DNA of 64,000 nt from Arcanobacterium wilhelmae. GTDB taxonomy: Bacteria; Actinomycetota; Actinomycetes; Actinomycetales; Actinomycetaceae. A model generated the notes under the pieces. That model was not told the origin of the DNA. It made no database searches and worked only from the letters and a program-made list of their open reading frames with translations. The stretch is taken from assembly GCF_029632765.1 (NCBI RefSeq), contig NZ_CP121247.1, forward strand, positions 1,240,001 through 1,304,000. The letters are read 5' to 3'. Below are positions 44,085-52,606 of the stretch, in pieces. Position numbers and translations under genes: made by a program. The stretch's first letter is position 1. The number at the start of each line of letters is the position of its first letter.

Positions 44085-46769
44085 CTACCGTCCAGTGAGC
44101 TGCCAGGCGTCTTCCCCGCCCTCACCGGTGCCGTCGTCTTCGTCGTAATAATTCTTTGCTGCCGCAGCCTGCGCAGCTTGAGCCTGCGCTTCGATTGGAT
44201 CATCCGCGTAACGCGGATCGACGCCCATGACCACGGTCCGGGGGATCTCCTCCGTTTCCGGATCGTCGTCGGCGTCAAACTCCTCGCTGTCAACTACGGA
44301 TTCGTCGTAAGCGGTTACTTCGGAAGCCTCGCGCGCTACATTCCCGTCGCCCAGCTCCTCGATATCTACGCTTTCCTCCGCAGGCTCGTCCGGGTGCAGA
44401 TCCACATCCTCGCCCTTGATCATGGCGAGCACGTCCCCCAGCTGCTCGGGCGTGACGAGTACCTCACGTGCCTTCGAGCCTTCCGACGGGCCAACGATCT
44501 CACGCGATTCGAGCAAGTCCATCATGCGACCCGCCTTCGCAAAACCGATGCGGAGCTTGCGCTGAAGCATCGAGGTGGAACCAAACTGGGTGTTCACCAC
44601 CAGCTCAGCCGCCTGAAGCAGAATCTCGAGATCGTCGCCAATCTCCTCGTCGATCTGCTTCTTTTCCGCCTTCGGGATCACATCCTCACGGTAGACGGCC
44701 TGCATCTGAGCCTTGACGTGCTTGACGGTGGCAGCGATCTCGTCCTCATCCACCCAGGCGCCCTGCACACGCATCGGCTTCATCGAGCCCGCCGGAGCAA
44801 AGAGGGCATCGCCCATACCGATGAGCTTTTCGGCACCCACGGAATCCAGAATCGTACGCGAATCCGTTGCCGACGACGTCGAGAACGCCAGGCGGGAGGG
44901 CACGTTCGCCTTGATCAAACCAGTCACCACGTCCACCGACGGACGCTGGGTGGCGAGCACCAGGTGGATACCGGCCGCACGCGCAAGCTGCGTGATTCGC
45001 TGGATCGAGGCTTCCACGTCGCGCGGAGCCACCATCATCAGGTCCGCGAGCTCGTCGACGACCACCAGCAGGTAGGGGTACGGAGTAAGCGTACGTTCGG
45101 AGCCCTCGTGCGCCGTGACCTGGCCCGAGCGCACCGCCTTGTTGAAATCGTCGATGTGCTTGTAGCCGTAGGCTGCGAGGTCGTCGTAGCGCTGATCCAT
45201 TTCCTTCACCACCCATTCGAGGGCATCGGCTGCCTTCTTCGGGTTGGTGATGATCGGCGTGATCAGATGCGGGATGCCTGCGTAAATCGTCAGCTCCACG
45301 CGCTTGGGATCCACGAGGATCATGCGCACCTGCTCCGGAGTAGCACGCATCATGATCGAGGTGATCATCGAGTTGATGAAGCTGGACTTACCTGCGCCGG
45401 TCGCGCCCGCCACCAGAAGGTGCGGCATCTTGGCAAGGTTCGCCACCACGTACTGGCCGCCGACGTTCTTGCCGACGCCGACTACCAGCGGGTGGGTCTG
45501 CTTGCGCGCCACCTGCGAACGCAGGACGTCGCCGAGGAGAACAGTTTCGCGATCCGCGTTCGGGATCTCGATACCGATCGCGCTCTTGCCCGGGATCGGG
45601 GAAAGAATACGCACGTCCGAGGACGCCACCGCGTAGGCAATGTTCTTCGACAGAGATTCGATCTTGTCCACTTTCACGCCCGGCCCGAGTTCAACCTCGT
45701 ATTGGGTGACCGTCGGACCGCGCGAGAAGCCGACCACTTCGGCGTCGATATTGAACTCTGAGAACACGCGGGTCAGCGATTCGACCACGCGGTCGTTCGC
45801 CTCTGAACGTTCCAGGTGCGGCGGACCAGCCTTGAGGTCATCGAGGCTCGGGAGCGTATAGGTCACGTTCGAGGCGAGCTCGAGCTGCTCGATACGAGGC
45901 GGGATCGGCTCCGAATTCTTCGGGGCTTCGAGCTTGCGCGCGGGCACCTTCGCTGGAGCAGCTTTCTTCCCCGACGACGCAGGCGCGGCGGCCGGGTTCT
46001 CTGGCTCGGCTGGCGCTGGTGCGGCTTGCTTCGCCTTCTTCTTCGCGAACGGGTTCGTGAGCTTGTGGGTGAGATCGTCCGGATCGCCTGCCACGATCGT
46101 CGGCTCGGGAGCAGGCTGGGCTTTCTTTCGACGAAGGCGCGACGACGTAGTCGGCGCGTCCACCTCCTCCGGGTGGTCGAACGGAACAGACGACGTGTGC
46201 TGCGCCTCGGCGTCGGCGGCCTCGAGCCTCGCCTCGCGGCGCGAGATCACCCAGTCGATAACGTCGCGAAGTGACATGTTGGTGACAACGAGAACCGCAT
46301 ACAGTGCAAGCAAAATCAGGAGCGGGACCGCGCCCCACACTGAGACCAGCGCCGCGAGGCCAGAACCTGCCATCCAGCCGATGATACCACCGGCTCCTTC
46401 GACGGCCGTGAAACTCTTCGTCGGATCCGGGAGCTGGAAATAAACATGGAGCATCCCGGTGAGTGCAACGATGAAAATCCCCAGCCCCACCACGAAGTTC
46501 CGGTGGGTACCCGGTTCGCTGCGCTTGAGTAACCGCACCGCCGTTACAAGGGCCAAAAAGGGCGCAAAAACGCTCAGCAGACCCACCGGACCCGCGGTCA
46601 CATGGTGAATCACGCTACCCAAGATCCCAGACAGCCCAAACCATTCGCGAAGCGCCACGACGATCGCGAGCGCAATCAGGAAGATTGCAAGCCCATCGTG
46701 GTGTTCGCGCGCATCGCCTTCGGTGTTTGGTGCCGGTTTGCGTGTTGTGCCTTTCTTTGCCGCGGCCAC
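44085..46769 (-). CDS. ftsK: DNA translocase FtsK/SpoIIIE
   Basis: FtsK pumps chromosomal DNA through the septum and activates dimer resolution. The 894-residue protein has four or five N-terminal membrane helices (about 28-170) and a Lys/Ala/Pro-rich linker (about 180-300). The motor has Walker A GATGAGKSS around 454-462, and a C-terminal gamma winged helix (VVNTQFGSTSMLQRKLRIGFAKAGR) reads KOPS-type polarity sites. An acidic tail ends the protein. The GTG at 46769 follows AAGGAG. It is divergent from the histidine kinase gene. Confidence 0.97.
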   Translation of the reverse strand: MAAAKKGTTRKPAPNTEGDAREHHDGLAIFLIALAIVVALREWFGLSGILGSVIHHVTAGPVGLLSVFAPFLALVTAVRLLKRSEPGTHRNFVVGLGIFIVALTGMLHVYFQLPDPTKSFTAVEGAGGIIGWMAGSGLAALVSVWGAVPLLILLALYAVLVVTNMSLRDVIDWVISRREARLEAADAEAQHTSSVPFDHPEEVDAPTTSSRLRRKKAQPAPEPTIVAGDPDDLTHKLTNPFAKKKAKQAAPAPAEPENPAAAPASSGKKAAPAKVPARKLEAPKNSEPIPPRIEQLELASNVTYTLPSLDDLKAGPPHLERSEANDRVVESLTRVFSEFNIDAEVVGFSRGPTVTQYEVELGPGVKVDKIESLSKNIAYAVASSDVRILSPIPGKSAIGIEIPNADRETVLLGDVLRSQVARKQTHPLVVGVGKNVGGQYVVANLAKMPHLLVAGATGAGKSSFINSMITSIMMRATPEQVRMILVDPKRVELTIYAGIPHLITPIITNPKKAADALEWVVKEMDQRYDDLAAYGYKHIDDFNKAVRSGQVTAHEGSERTLTPYPYLLVVVDELADLMMVAPRDVEASIQRITQLARAAGIHLVLATQRPSVDVVTGLIKANVPSRLAFSTSSATDSRTILDSVGAEKLIGMGDALFAPAGSMKPMRVQGAWVDEDEIAATVKHVKAQMQAVYREDVIPKAEKKQIDEEIGDDLEILLQAAELVVNTQFGSTSMLQRKLRIGFAKAGRMMDLLESREIVGPSEGSKAREVLVTPEQLGDVLAMIKGEDVDLHPDEPAEESVDIEELGDGNVAREASEVTAYDESVVDSEEFDADDDPETEEIPRTVVMGVDPRYADDPIEAQAQAAQAAAAKNYYDEDDGTGEGGEDAWQLTGR

Positions 46770-46893
46770 ACATTCTCCTTCTCAAAACAACAGTCTTCTT
46801 TAATTTAGTTGCCCGCACCCCAAAATACGATGACGCGCGCCGCACACCGGCATGTGAGCTCGCCTATCGGCGACGGTTACCGCGAGAATTCAG

Positions 46894-46899
46894 TATTCT
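46894..46899 (+). promoter_or_regulatory. Putative -10 of the two-component operon
   Basis: TATTCT lies 6 nt before the GTG at 46906, consistent with a leaderless transcript. An alternative start at GTG 46912 would have GAAAGG as a weak ribosome site. Confidence 0.4.
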
Positions 46900-46905
46900 G
46901 GAAAG

Positions 46906-47754
46906 GTGAACGTGCCCGGATCAGCGTGGATTGTCATGGCGAGCCTCCTCCTCGCCGCCCTCGGCACGCTCACGTACGTGTGGTTGGCGTGGCGCAACGA
47001 ACGCATGGCCAGCGCCCGCCTTCGGCGCCAGATCATTGAAAGCTCCCTCTCGCCGGCCTATCTTTCCCATGAAATCCGCACTCCTCTGACGATCATTCGG
47101 GCATCGGCAGAGATCCTCGCAACGACGGAGGCGGACGGGCTCACCGCTGCGCAACTGAGATTTGCGCAGACGATCGCGGACAATGCGACGGCCGCGTGCA
47201 CGTTGGCCGACGAGTTCCTCGTCCTGTTCAACATGGAAAAATCGCTCGCACACCTGGAGTTACGCAAAGTTGAGCTCCGGGCCATGATGCGGCAAGCAAT
47301 CTCGGATTTCCGGATCATGTACCCTGCCGATATCCGGCTCGATAACCACGGAGCCCCGATCTTTATTCAGGCGGACGAGCGCATGATGAAACAAGTGATC
47401 TGGAACCTCTTAACGAACGCCGTCCGACACGGCGGCGAGGACCCGCGGATTACGGTGCGAGTGACATCCAACGACGGCGTGGCACTCGTCGTCGTCGGCG
47501 ATTCTGGCACCGGTTTTGCGCACTCGCCTAGCGAGCAGCTTCCCCTGCCCGACGTCGGGACTCCGCTCGCCGACAACGTGGACGGACTTCCCAAGTCTGG
47601 TTCCGGAATCGGTGTCACCGTAGTGAGACGAACCGTCGAAGCCCACGGAGGAACCTTGACGATCGATACATCACAGAAGGTCGGCGCCCAGATCTATATC
47701 CAACTTCCCATCCATGGGAATTCGCTTCAACGCTCAGATGAGGTGACAGCATGA
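46906..47754 (+). CDS. Sensor histidine kinase with minimal sensor region
   Basis: This 282-residue kinase has a single membrane helix (about 6-28), no extracytoplasmic domain and no HAMP. It goes straight to the DHp domain with the H-box SHEIRTPLT (His55), then the N-box NLLTNAVRHGG and G-boxes GDSGTGF and SGSGIGVTVV. The lack of a sensor domain suggests that it senses through its membrane helix or a partner, possibly the adjacent ABC importer. It overlaps the response regulator by 4 nt (ATGA). Confidence 0.9.
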   Translation: MNVPGSAWIVMASLLLAALGTLTYVWLAWRNERMASARLRRQIIESSLSPAYLSHEIRTPLTIIRASAEILATTEADGLTAAQLRFAQTIADNATAACTLADEFLVLFNMEKSLAHLELRKVELRAMMRQAISDFRIMYPADIRLDNHGAPIFIQADERMMKQVIWNLLTNAVRHGGEDPRITVRVTSNDGVALVVVGDSGTGFAHSPSEQLPLPDVGTPLADNVDGLPKSGSGIGVTVVRRTVEAHGGTLTIDTSQKVGAQIYIQLPIHGNSLQRSDEVTA

Positions 47755-48437
47755 CCTCACGGAAAGTTCTCATCGTCGACGACGAACCACAAATCCGCTC
47801 GATCCTCGGATACATCGTGGAAACGACTGGCCGCGAATGGGTCGAGGCGCCAAGCGCCGAGGCAGCCGAGGAGCTCCTATCGTCCCAAGAGTTCGCACTG
47901 ATCATGCTCGACGTCATGCTCCCTGGCACGAGCGGGGTCGAGTGGTGCCGCCAGGTGCGGGCCCGCTCACAAATCCCAATCATTCTCCTCTCGGCACTCT
48001 CGGAAGAAGACGACCGGATCCGCGGGCTCGAAGCCGGAGCCGACGATTACGTCACCAAGCCCTTCTCCCCACGAGAAGTCGCGCTACGCATCGAAGTATT
48101 GCTCAAGCGAACGAACCCCACGAACCCGTTCATCTCACTCGGCCGTCTCAAGCTCGACCCTGCCAGCGGCAAGGTGACCACACCGACGTCGTCGATCACG
48201 CTCCCCGCTACAGAAGCCCGGGTTCTCGAAACGCTCCTCGCCAACATCGACGCCACTGTCTCCTCGGCCACACTCCTCGCCGCCGTGTGGCAAACCACGG
48301 AAACCGTGGGCGGAAGAGAAATGGTCCGCATCACCATCCATCGCCTCCGCGCACATTTGAAGCAGGCAGGCTTGGGGGCAGACATCATCGAAACAGTACG
48401 AGGAATCGGGTACCGGGTTCGGAACATTAATCTGTAA
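47751..48437 (+). CDS. OmpR-family response regulator
   Basis: This 228-residue regulator has a receiver domain (Asp10/Asp11 acidic pocket, phosphoacceptor Asp54 in LDVML, Lys103 in TKPF). A C-terminal winged helix follows (about 130-225, with GREMVRITIHRLRAHLKQ as recognition region and ETVRGIGYRV). It is co-translated with the kinase. Tandem TCTGTAACA repeats overlap its stop codon, just ahead of the importer operon, which makes that operon the likely target. Confidence 0.92.
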   Translation: MTSRKVLIVDDEPQIRSILGYIVETTGREWVEAPSAEAAEELLSSQEFALIMLDVMLPGTSGVEWCRQVRARSQIPIILLSALSEEDDRIRGLEAGADDYVTKPFSPREVALRIEVLLKRTNPTNPFISLGRLKLDPASGKVTTPTSSITLPATEARVLETLLANIDATVSSATLLAAVWQTTETVGGREMVRITIHRLRAHLKQAGLGADIIETVRGIGYRVRNINL

Positions 48438-48450
48438 CACTCTGTAACAA
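48431..48450 (+). promoter_or_regulatory. Tandem TCTGTAACA direct repeats ahead of the ABC operon
   Basis: TCTGTAACA occurs at 48431 and again at 48441, an exact 10-bp period, overlapping the end of the response regulator gene and 80-95 nt upstream of the binding-protein start. OmpR/PhoB-type regulators bind tandem repeats of this spacing class. Confidence 0.6.
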
Positions 48451-48526
48451 TCTTTGGCCCACGGAACTTTCGATTGTGTGGCACCGTGGAGGTGTCCACA
48501 ATGATGTGTTCGACAAGGAGTCAACG

Positions 48527-49576
48527 ATGTCTGTCCTGAAAAAATCCCTCGGTGCCCTCGGCGCCCTCACCCTCGGAATGTCAACCCTCGCCGCATGTGC
48601 GGTCGATGATTCGAAACAAGCCTCCGGTAGCGGTTCACTGACCGTCGCCTGCGGAGCGATGGATCAGCTCTGCCAAACGTGGACCTCCAACTTCCAGAAG
48701 AAGACGGGGATCCCCACCAAGTTCGTCCGGCTTTCCTCCGGTGAAACGGTCGCACGTCTGACCGCCACGAAGGGCAACCCCGAGTTCGACATCTGGCACG
48801 GCGGCCCAGCCGACGGCTTCGGCGCAGCTTCCAGCGCCGGATTACTCGAAAACTACGTCTCCCCCGAGGCGTCGAAGATCGACGCGAAGTACAAGAACGC
48901 GGACGGCTCATGGACCGGCGTGTATATCGGCATTCTCGGATTCTGCTCCAACCAGAAGATGCTCGAAAAGCTCGGCGTTGAACAGCCCACCTCGTGGGAT
49001 GATCTTCTCAACCCGAAGCTCAAGAGCCAGGTCGAATCGGCCCACCCCTCCACCTCGGGAACGGCCTACACCACACTGTGGAGCCAACGCGTTCGTCTCG
49101 GTAGCGACGACGCCGCAATCGACTACATGAAGAAACTCTCCGGAAACATCCTTCAGTACACCAAGTCCGGGACCGCACCGGGGCAGGCCGCAGGACGCGG
49201 CGAGATCGCCGTCGGAATCTCCTTCCTCCACGACTGCGCCCTCTACAAGGAGCAAGGAATGAAGGACATCATCCTCTCCACCCCGAAGGAAGGCACCGGA
49301 TACGAAGTCGGTGGCGTGGGCATCATCAAGGGGACGAAGAATCTCGACCTCGCGAAAAAGTACGTCGACTGGGCAATCTCCGCCGAGGCTCAAAACCTCG
49401 GCCCCGAAGCCGGCTCCTACCAAGCCCACACCAACCCCGAAGCCAAGGACGATCCTCGCATCCTCAAGCTCGACAATGTCAAGCTCCTTGACTGGAACTT
49501 CGACGAGGCCGGCGCGAAGCGCGCCGAACTCACCAAGCGATTCGACAACGAGGTTGTCGCACCGCCGTCGAAGTAA
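48527..49576 (+). CDS. ABC importer substrate-binding lipoprotein, AfuA/FbpA-like
   Basis: This 349-residue binding protein has a lipoprotein signal ending LAAC (Cys24). The fold is the class of ferric-iron and sugar-phosphate binding proteins (VACGAMDQLCQTW near the N-terminus, FDIWHGGPADG, PTSWDDLLNP). The adjacent tyrosines that coordinate iron in FbpA are not seen. A His-Asp pair (His235-Asp236, in SFLHDCALY) and Glu260 lie at about the spacing that I remember for the hexose-phosphate site of AfuA. A sugar phosphate is therefore at least as likely as iron. AAGGAG precedes the ATG. Confidence 0.82.
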   Translation: MSVLKKSLGALGALTLGMSTLAACAVDDSKQASGSGSLTVACGAMDQLCQTWTSNFQKKTGIPTKFVRLSSGETVARLTATKGNPEFDIWHGGPADGFGAASSAGLLENYVSPEASKIDAKYKNADGSWTGVYIGILGFCSNQKMLEKLGVEQPTSWDDLLNPKLKSQVESAHPSTSGTAYTTLWSQRVRLGSDDAAIDYMKKLSGNILQYTKSGTAPGQAAGRGEIAVGISFLHDCALYKEQGMKDIILSTPKEGTGYEVGGVGIIKGTKNLDLAKKYVDWAISAEAQNLGPEAGSYQAHTNPEAKDDPRILKLDNVKLLDWNFDEAGAKRAELTKRFDNEVVAPPSK

Positions 49577-49600
49577 CCCCACAAACCAAGGAGAAGAACA

Positions 49601-51373
49601 ATGACAACGATAACCGGCGGTGTGCCAGGTGGCGCGCCAATGCCGCCCTCACCTGATCTCAAAGCTCTCCGCCGGCGCGCGAAGAAAAATTCCAAAGGAA
49701 GCAGGGACGTTCCGACCCTCATTCTGACCGCGATCGTGATCGTGCTTCTCCTTGCACTCACGGTGTTCCCGCTGATCCGAGTCTTCACGGAAGCGCTCGG
49801 CGAACGCGGATGGGGTGTCCTGACCTCGATGGTCTCCGATTCATACCCGCGGCAAATCATCATGAACACACTCGTCCTCGGCGTCGTCGTCGGGTTGGCG
49901 GGAACACTCGTGGGTTTCCTTCTCGCGTTCGCACAAGTCCGCCTGGAATTCCGGGGCAAACGCTTACTCAACATTCTCGCGTTGATCCCGATCGTCGCTC
50001 CCCCGTTCGCTGTTGCCACGGCCGTGATCACATTGCTGGGGAGAAACGGCATCATCACCAACGGCCTGCTGGGCCTCACGGATTTCAACATCTACGGACT
50101 GAAGGGAATGACACTCGTGCTCGTGCTGTCGTTCTTCCCTGTGTCCTACATGAACTTCCGCGGACTGCTTTCCACTCTCGATCCCTCGCTCGAAGAAGCT
50201 GCAGCCGATCTGGGAGCCAGCAAGTGGAACATCTTCACCCGGATCACGCTGCCTCTCATGCTTCCCGGTTTCGCCGCATCGTTCCTGTTGTTGTTCGTCG
50301 AGGCCATCGCGGATCTCGCTAACCCCCTCGTGATCGGCGGAAACTACACAGTGCTCTCCTCGCGCGCCTACATCGCATTCACGGGCGAGTACGACATCCC
50401 CGCAGGCGCAGCCTACTCGTTGATCCTGCTCGTCCCGTCCATCCTGGTGTTCATCGTGCAACAATACTGGGTGGGCCGGAAGAACACCGTCACAGTTACG
50501 GGCAAGCCCGCAGGAAAGACGAAGCTCATCACCGCAAACTCGTGGAGGATCCCGATCCTCACCCTCGTCGGACTAGTGATGGCCGTGATCATCACGCTCT
50601 ACGCAACCGTCGTGATCGGCTCCTTCGTGAATATCCTCGGAGTGGACAACACGTGGACGCTCAACAATTACCGCTACGTCTTCTCCGGCATCGGCAACGA
50701 AGCAATCATCGACACCACACTCATGGCGTTGATCGCCACCCCGATCGCAGCTTTCCTCTCGATGCTCATTGCGTGGCTCGTGGTTCGTAAGCTCAAGCGA
50801 GGCAAGGGGATCCTGGATTTCATTGGCATGCTCGGTCTGGCGGTTCCCGGAACGGTTGTCGGCATCGGCTACGCCATCACGTTTAACAATCCCGTGATCT
50901 TCGGCGGCCGCATGTGGCTCCCAACCCTCGGCGGCGGAGCGGCGATCTTCGGCGGCGCCATCGCGATCATCATGGTCTACGTGATCCGTTCGATCCCCTC
51001 CGGCCAGCGCACCGCCATCGCGACCCTCCAGCAGATCTCGCCGTCGATCGAAGAAGCTTCCGCTTCCTTGGGAGCGAACTCGTTCAAAACGTTCGTCAAA
51101 GTCACGTTGCCGCTCATCCGGCCAGCGCTCGCTGCCGGGTTAATCTACGCGTTCGCGCGAGCAATGACCACCCTCTCCCCCGTGATCTTCCTCGCCACGC
51201 CAGACGTGCAGATCATGACGAAGATGATCCTGGCAGAAGTCGACGCCGGACGCTTCGGCAATGCCTTCGCGTTCTCGATGGTCCTGCTCCTCATCGTCAT
51301 TACTGTGATCGGCCTGATCGAGCTAATACTCGGCAACGGCTGGACAAAGCTCAAAAAGAAGCTCGCAAAGTAG
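49601..51373 (+). CDS. ABC importer permease, fused two-domain FbpB/AfuB type
   Basis: This 590-residue permease has about 12 membrane helices formed by two fused BPD_transp_1 halves. Each half has its EAA loop for the ATPase: EEAAADLGASKWNIFTRITLP in the first and EEASASLGANSFKTFVKVTLP in the second. The fusion is normal for the iron/sugar-phosphate Fbp-Afu family. It lies 24 nt after the binding protein and 28 nt before the ATPase, in one operon. Confidence 0.9.
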   Translation: MTTITGGVPGGAPMPPSPDLKALRRRAKKNSKGSRDVPTLILTAIVIVLLLALTVFPLIRVFTEALGERGWGVLTSMVSDSYPRQIIMNTLVLGVVVGLAGTLVGFLLAFAQVRLEFRGKRLLNILALIPIVAPPFAVATAVITLLGRNGIITNGLLGLTDFNIYGLKGMTLVLVLSFFPVSYMNFRGLLSTLDPSLEEAAADLGASKWNIFTRITLPLMLPGFAASFLLLFVEAIADLANPLVIGGNYTVLSSRAYIAFTGEYDIPAGAAYSLILLVPSILVFIVQQYWVGRKNTVTVTGKPAGKTKLITANSWRIPILTLVGLVMAVIITLYATVVIGSFVNILGVDNTWTLNNYRYVFSGIGNEAIIDTTLMALIATPIAAFLSMLIAWLVVRKLKRGKGILDFIGMLGLAVPGTVVGIGYAITFNNPVIFGGRMWLPTLGGGAAIFGGAIAIIMVYVIRSIPSGQRTAIATLQQISPSIEEASASLGANSFKTFVKVTLPLIRPALAAGLIYAFARAMTTLSPVIFLATPDVQIMTKMILAEVDAGRFGNAFAFSMVLLLIVITVIGLIELILGNGWTKLKKKLAK

Positions 51374-51401
51374 CGGCACCCCACAACGTAAAGGCAGAAA
51401 A

Positions 51402-52517
51402 ATGAAAGATACCCACACCGAGACCAACGGACACGTGGTCCTGAGCAACATTGTCAAAGAGTTCCCCACAGATCGCGGCATCTTCCGCGCCGTTGATAAC
51501 GTCAATATCGATATCCAGCCCGGAGAGTTCCTCACGCTCCTCGGCCCCTCCGGGTGCGGAAAAACCACAACGCTTCGCATGGTCGCCGGTTTCGAAACCC
51601 CGACGTCGGGCGAAATCACGCTGGATGGCAAAAACATCGTCAGCGTGCCCCCGGAGAATCGCCCGATGACCATGGTGTTCCAGTCCTACGCCCTGTTCCC
51701 GCACCTCACAGTGCGGCAGAACATCGAATACGGTCTCAAGATCAAGAAGATGAAGAAAGCCGAGATGGCCACCGCCGTCGACGCCGCCCTCGCCTCGATG
51801 AGCCTCACGAACCTGCAGGACCGCGCCCCCTCGCAGCTCTCGGGCGGCCAGCAACAGCGCGTCGCGCTCGCGCGCGCGATTGTAATGCAACCAAAGGTAC
51901 TCCTCTTCGACGAGCCGCTGTCTAACCTCGATGCAAAGCTCCGCGAGCGCATGCGCCTCGAACTTCGCCAAATGCAACGCAGGCTTGGGATCACCTCGCT
52001 GTACGTGACCCACGATCAGTCCGAGGCGATGACGCTCTCCGATCGTGTCCTCGTGATGAACAATGGCATGATCGAGCAGATCGCCACGCCTGAGGAAATC
52101 TACCGCCACCCCGCCTCCGTGTTCGTCGCCGATTTCATCGGACGCGCCAATTTCCTGCCAGCGGACGTCCTGAGCAAGGGCGAGGGAGTAGTGACGGCGA
52201 ACGTTTTGCACCAGCAGGTCACGGTACCGGCTCACGATTCCGTTGCGGACGCCGATGAGGTCGTGGTGCTCCTGCGTCCCGAGTCGCTTCGGCTCTCGCC
52301 GCTTGCGCCCGGCTCCGAGGAGGCAATCTCCGGGACCACCGTGCGCGTGCTCGCCACCGTGTTCTATGGCGACCACGTCGAATACCAGGTCGAATCTGAG
52401 GCGGGCACCGTCGTCGTGATCGAATCCGACCCCGACGTCGGCGCCATCAGCCACGAAGGTGAGTGGGCCACGCTCTCGTACAACACGTCAAAGGCGTGGG
52501 CTCTGCCCGCGGCCTAG
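51402..52517 (+). CDS. ABC importer ATP-binding protein, AfuC/FbpC-like
   Basis: This is a 371-residue ATPase. Walker A GPSGCGKT is at 48-55, Q-loop VFQSYALFPH, signature LSGGQQQR, Walker B LLFDEPLSNLD and H-loop VTHDQ. A C-terminal TOBE-type regulatory domain (about 285-365) is typical of the CUT/Fbp subfamily. It energises the permease encoded immediately upstream and completes the operon, which ends at a strong hairpin. Confidence 0.93.
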   Translation: MKDTHTETNGHVVLSNIVKEFPTDRGIFRAVDNVNIDIQPGEFLTLLGPSGCGKTTTLRMVAGFETPTSGEITLDGKNIVSVPPENRPMTMVFQSYALFPHLTVRQNIEYGLKIKKMKKAEMATAVDAALASMSLTNLQDRAPSQLSGGQQQRVALARAIVMQPKVLLFDEPLSNLDAKLRERMRLELRQMQRRLGITSLYVTHDQSEAMTLSDRVLVMNNGMIEQIATPEEIYRHPASVFVADFIGRANFLPADVLSKGEGVVTANVLHQQVTVPAHDSVADADEVVVLLRPESLRLSPLAPGSEEAISGTTVRVLATVFYGDHVEYQVESEAGTVVVIESDPDVGAISHEGEWATLSYNTSKAWALPAA

Positions 52518-52528
52518 CGCACCTCACC

Positions 52529-52570
52529 ATGGTTGTGGGGGCGAGGTGGAAACCTCGCCCCCACAACCAT
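52529..52570. terminator. Bidirectional terminator between ABC operon and rnj
   Basis: A perfect 19-bp stem with a GGAA loop (ATGGTTGTGGGGGCGAGGT pairing with its complement) is followed by TTTCTG on the plus strand. It lies between two convergent transcription units. Confidence 0.85.
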
Positions 52571-52606
52571 TTCTGCGCGGAAACGCTCACGCAAGTGAAC
52601 GCGCCG

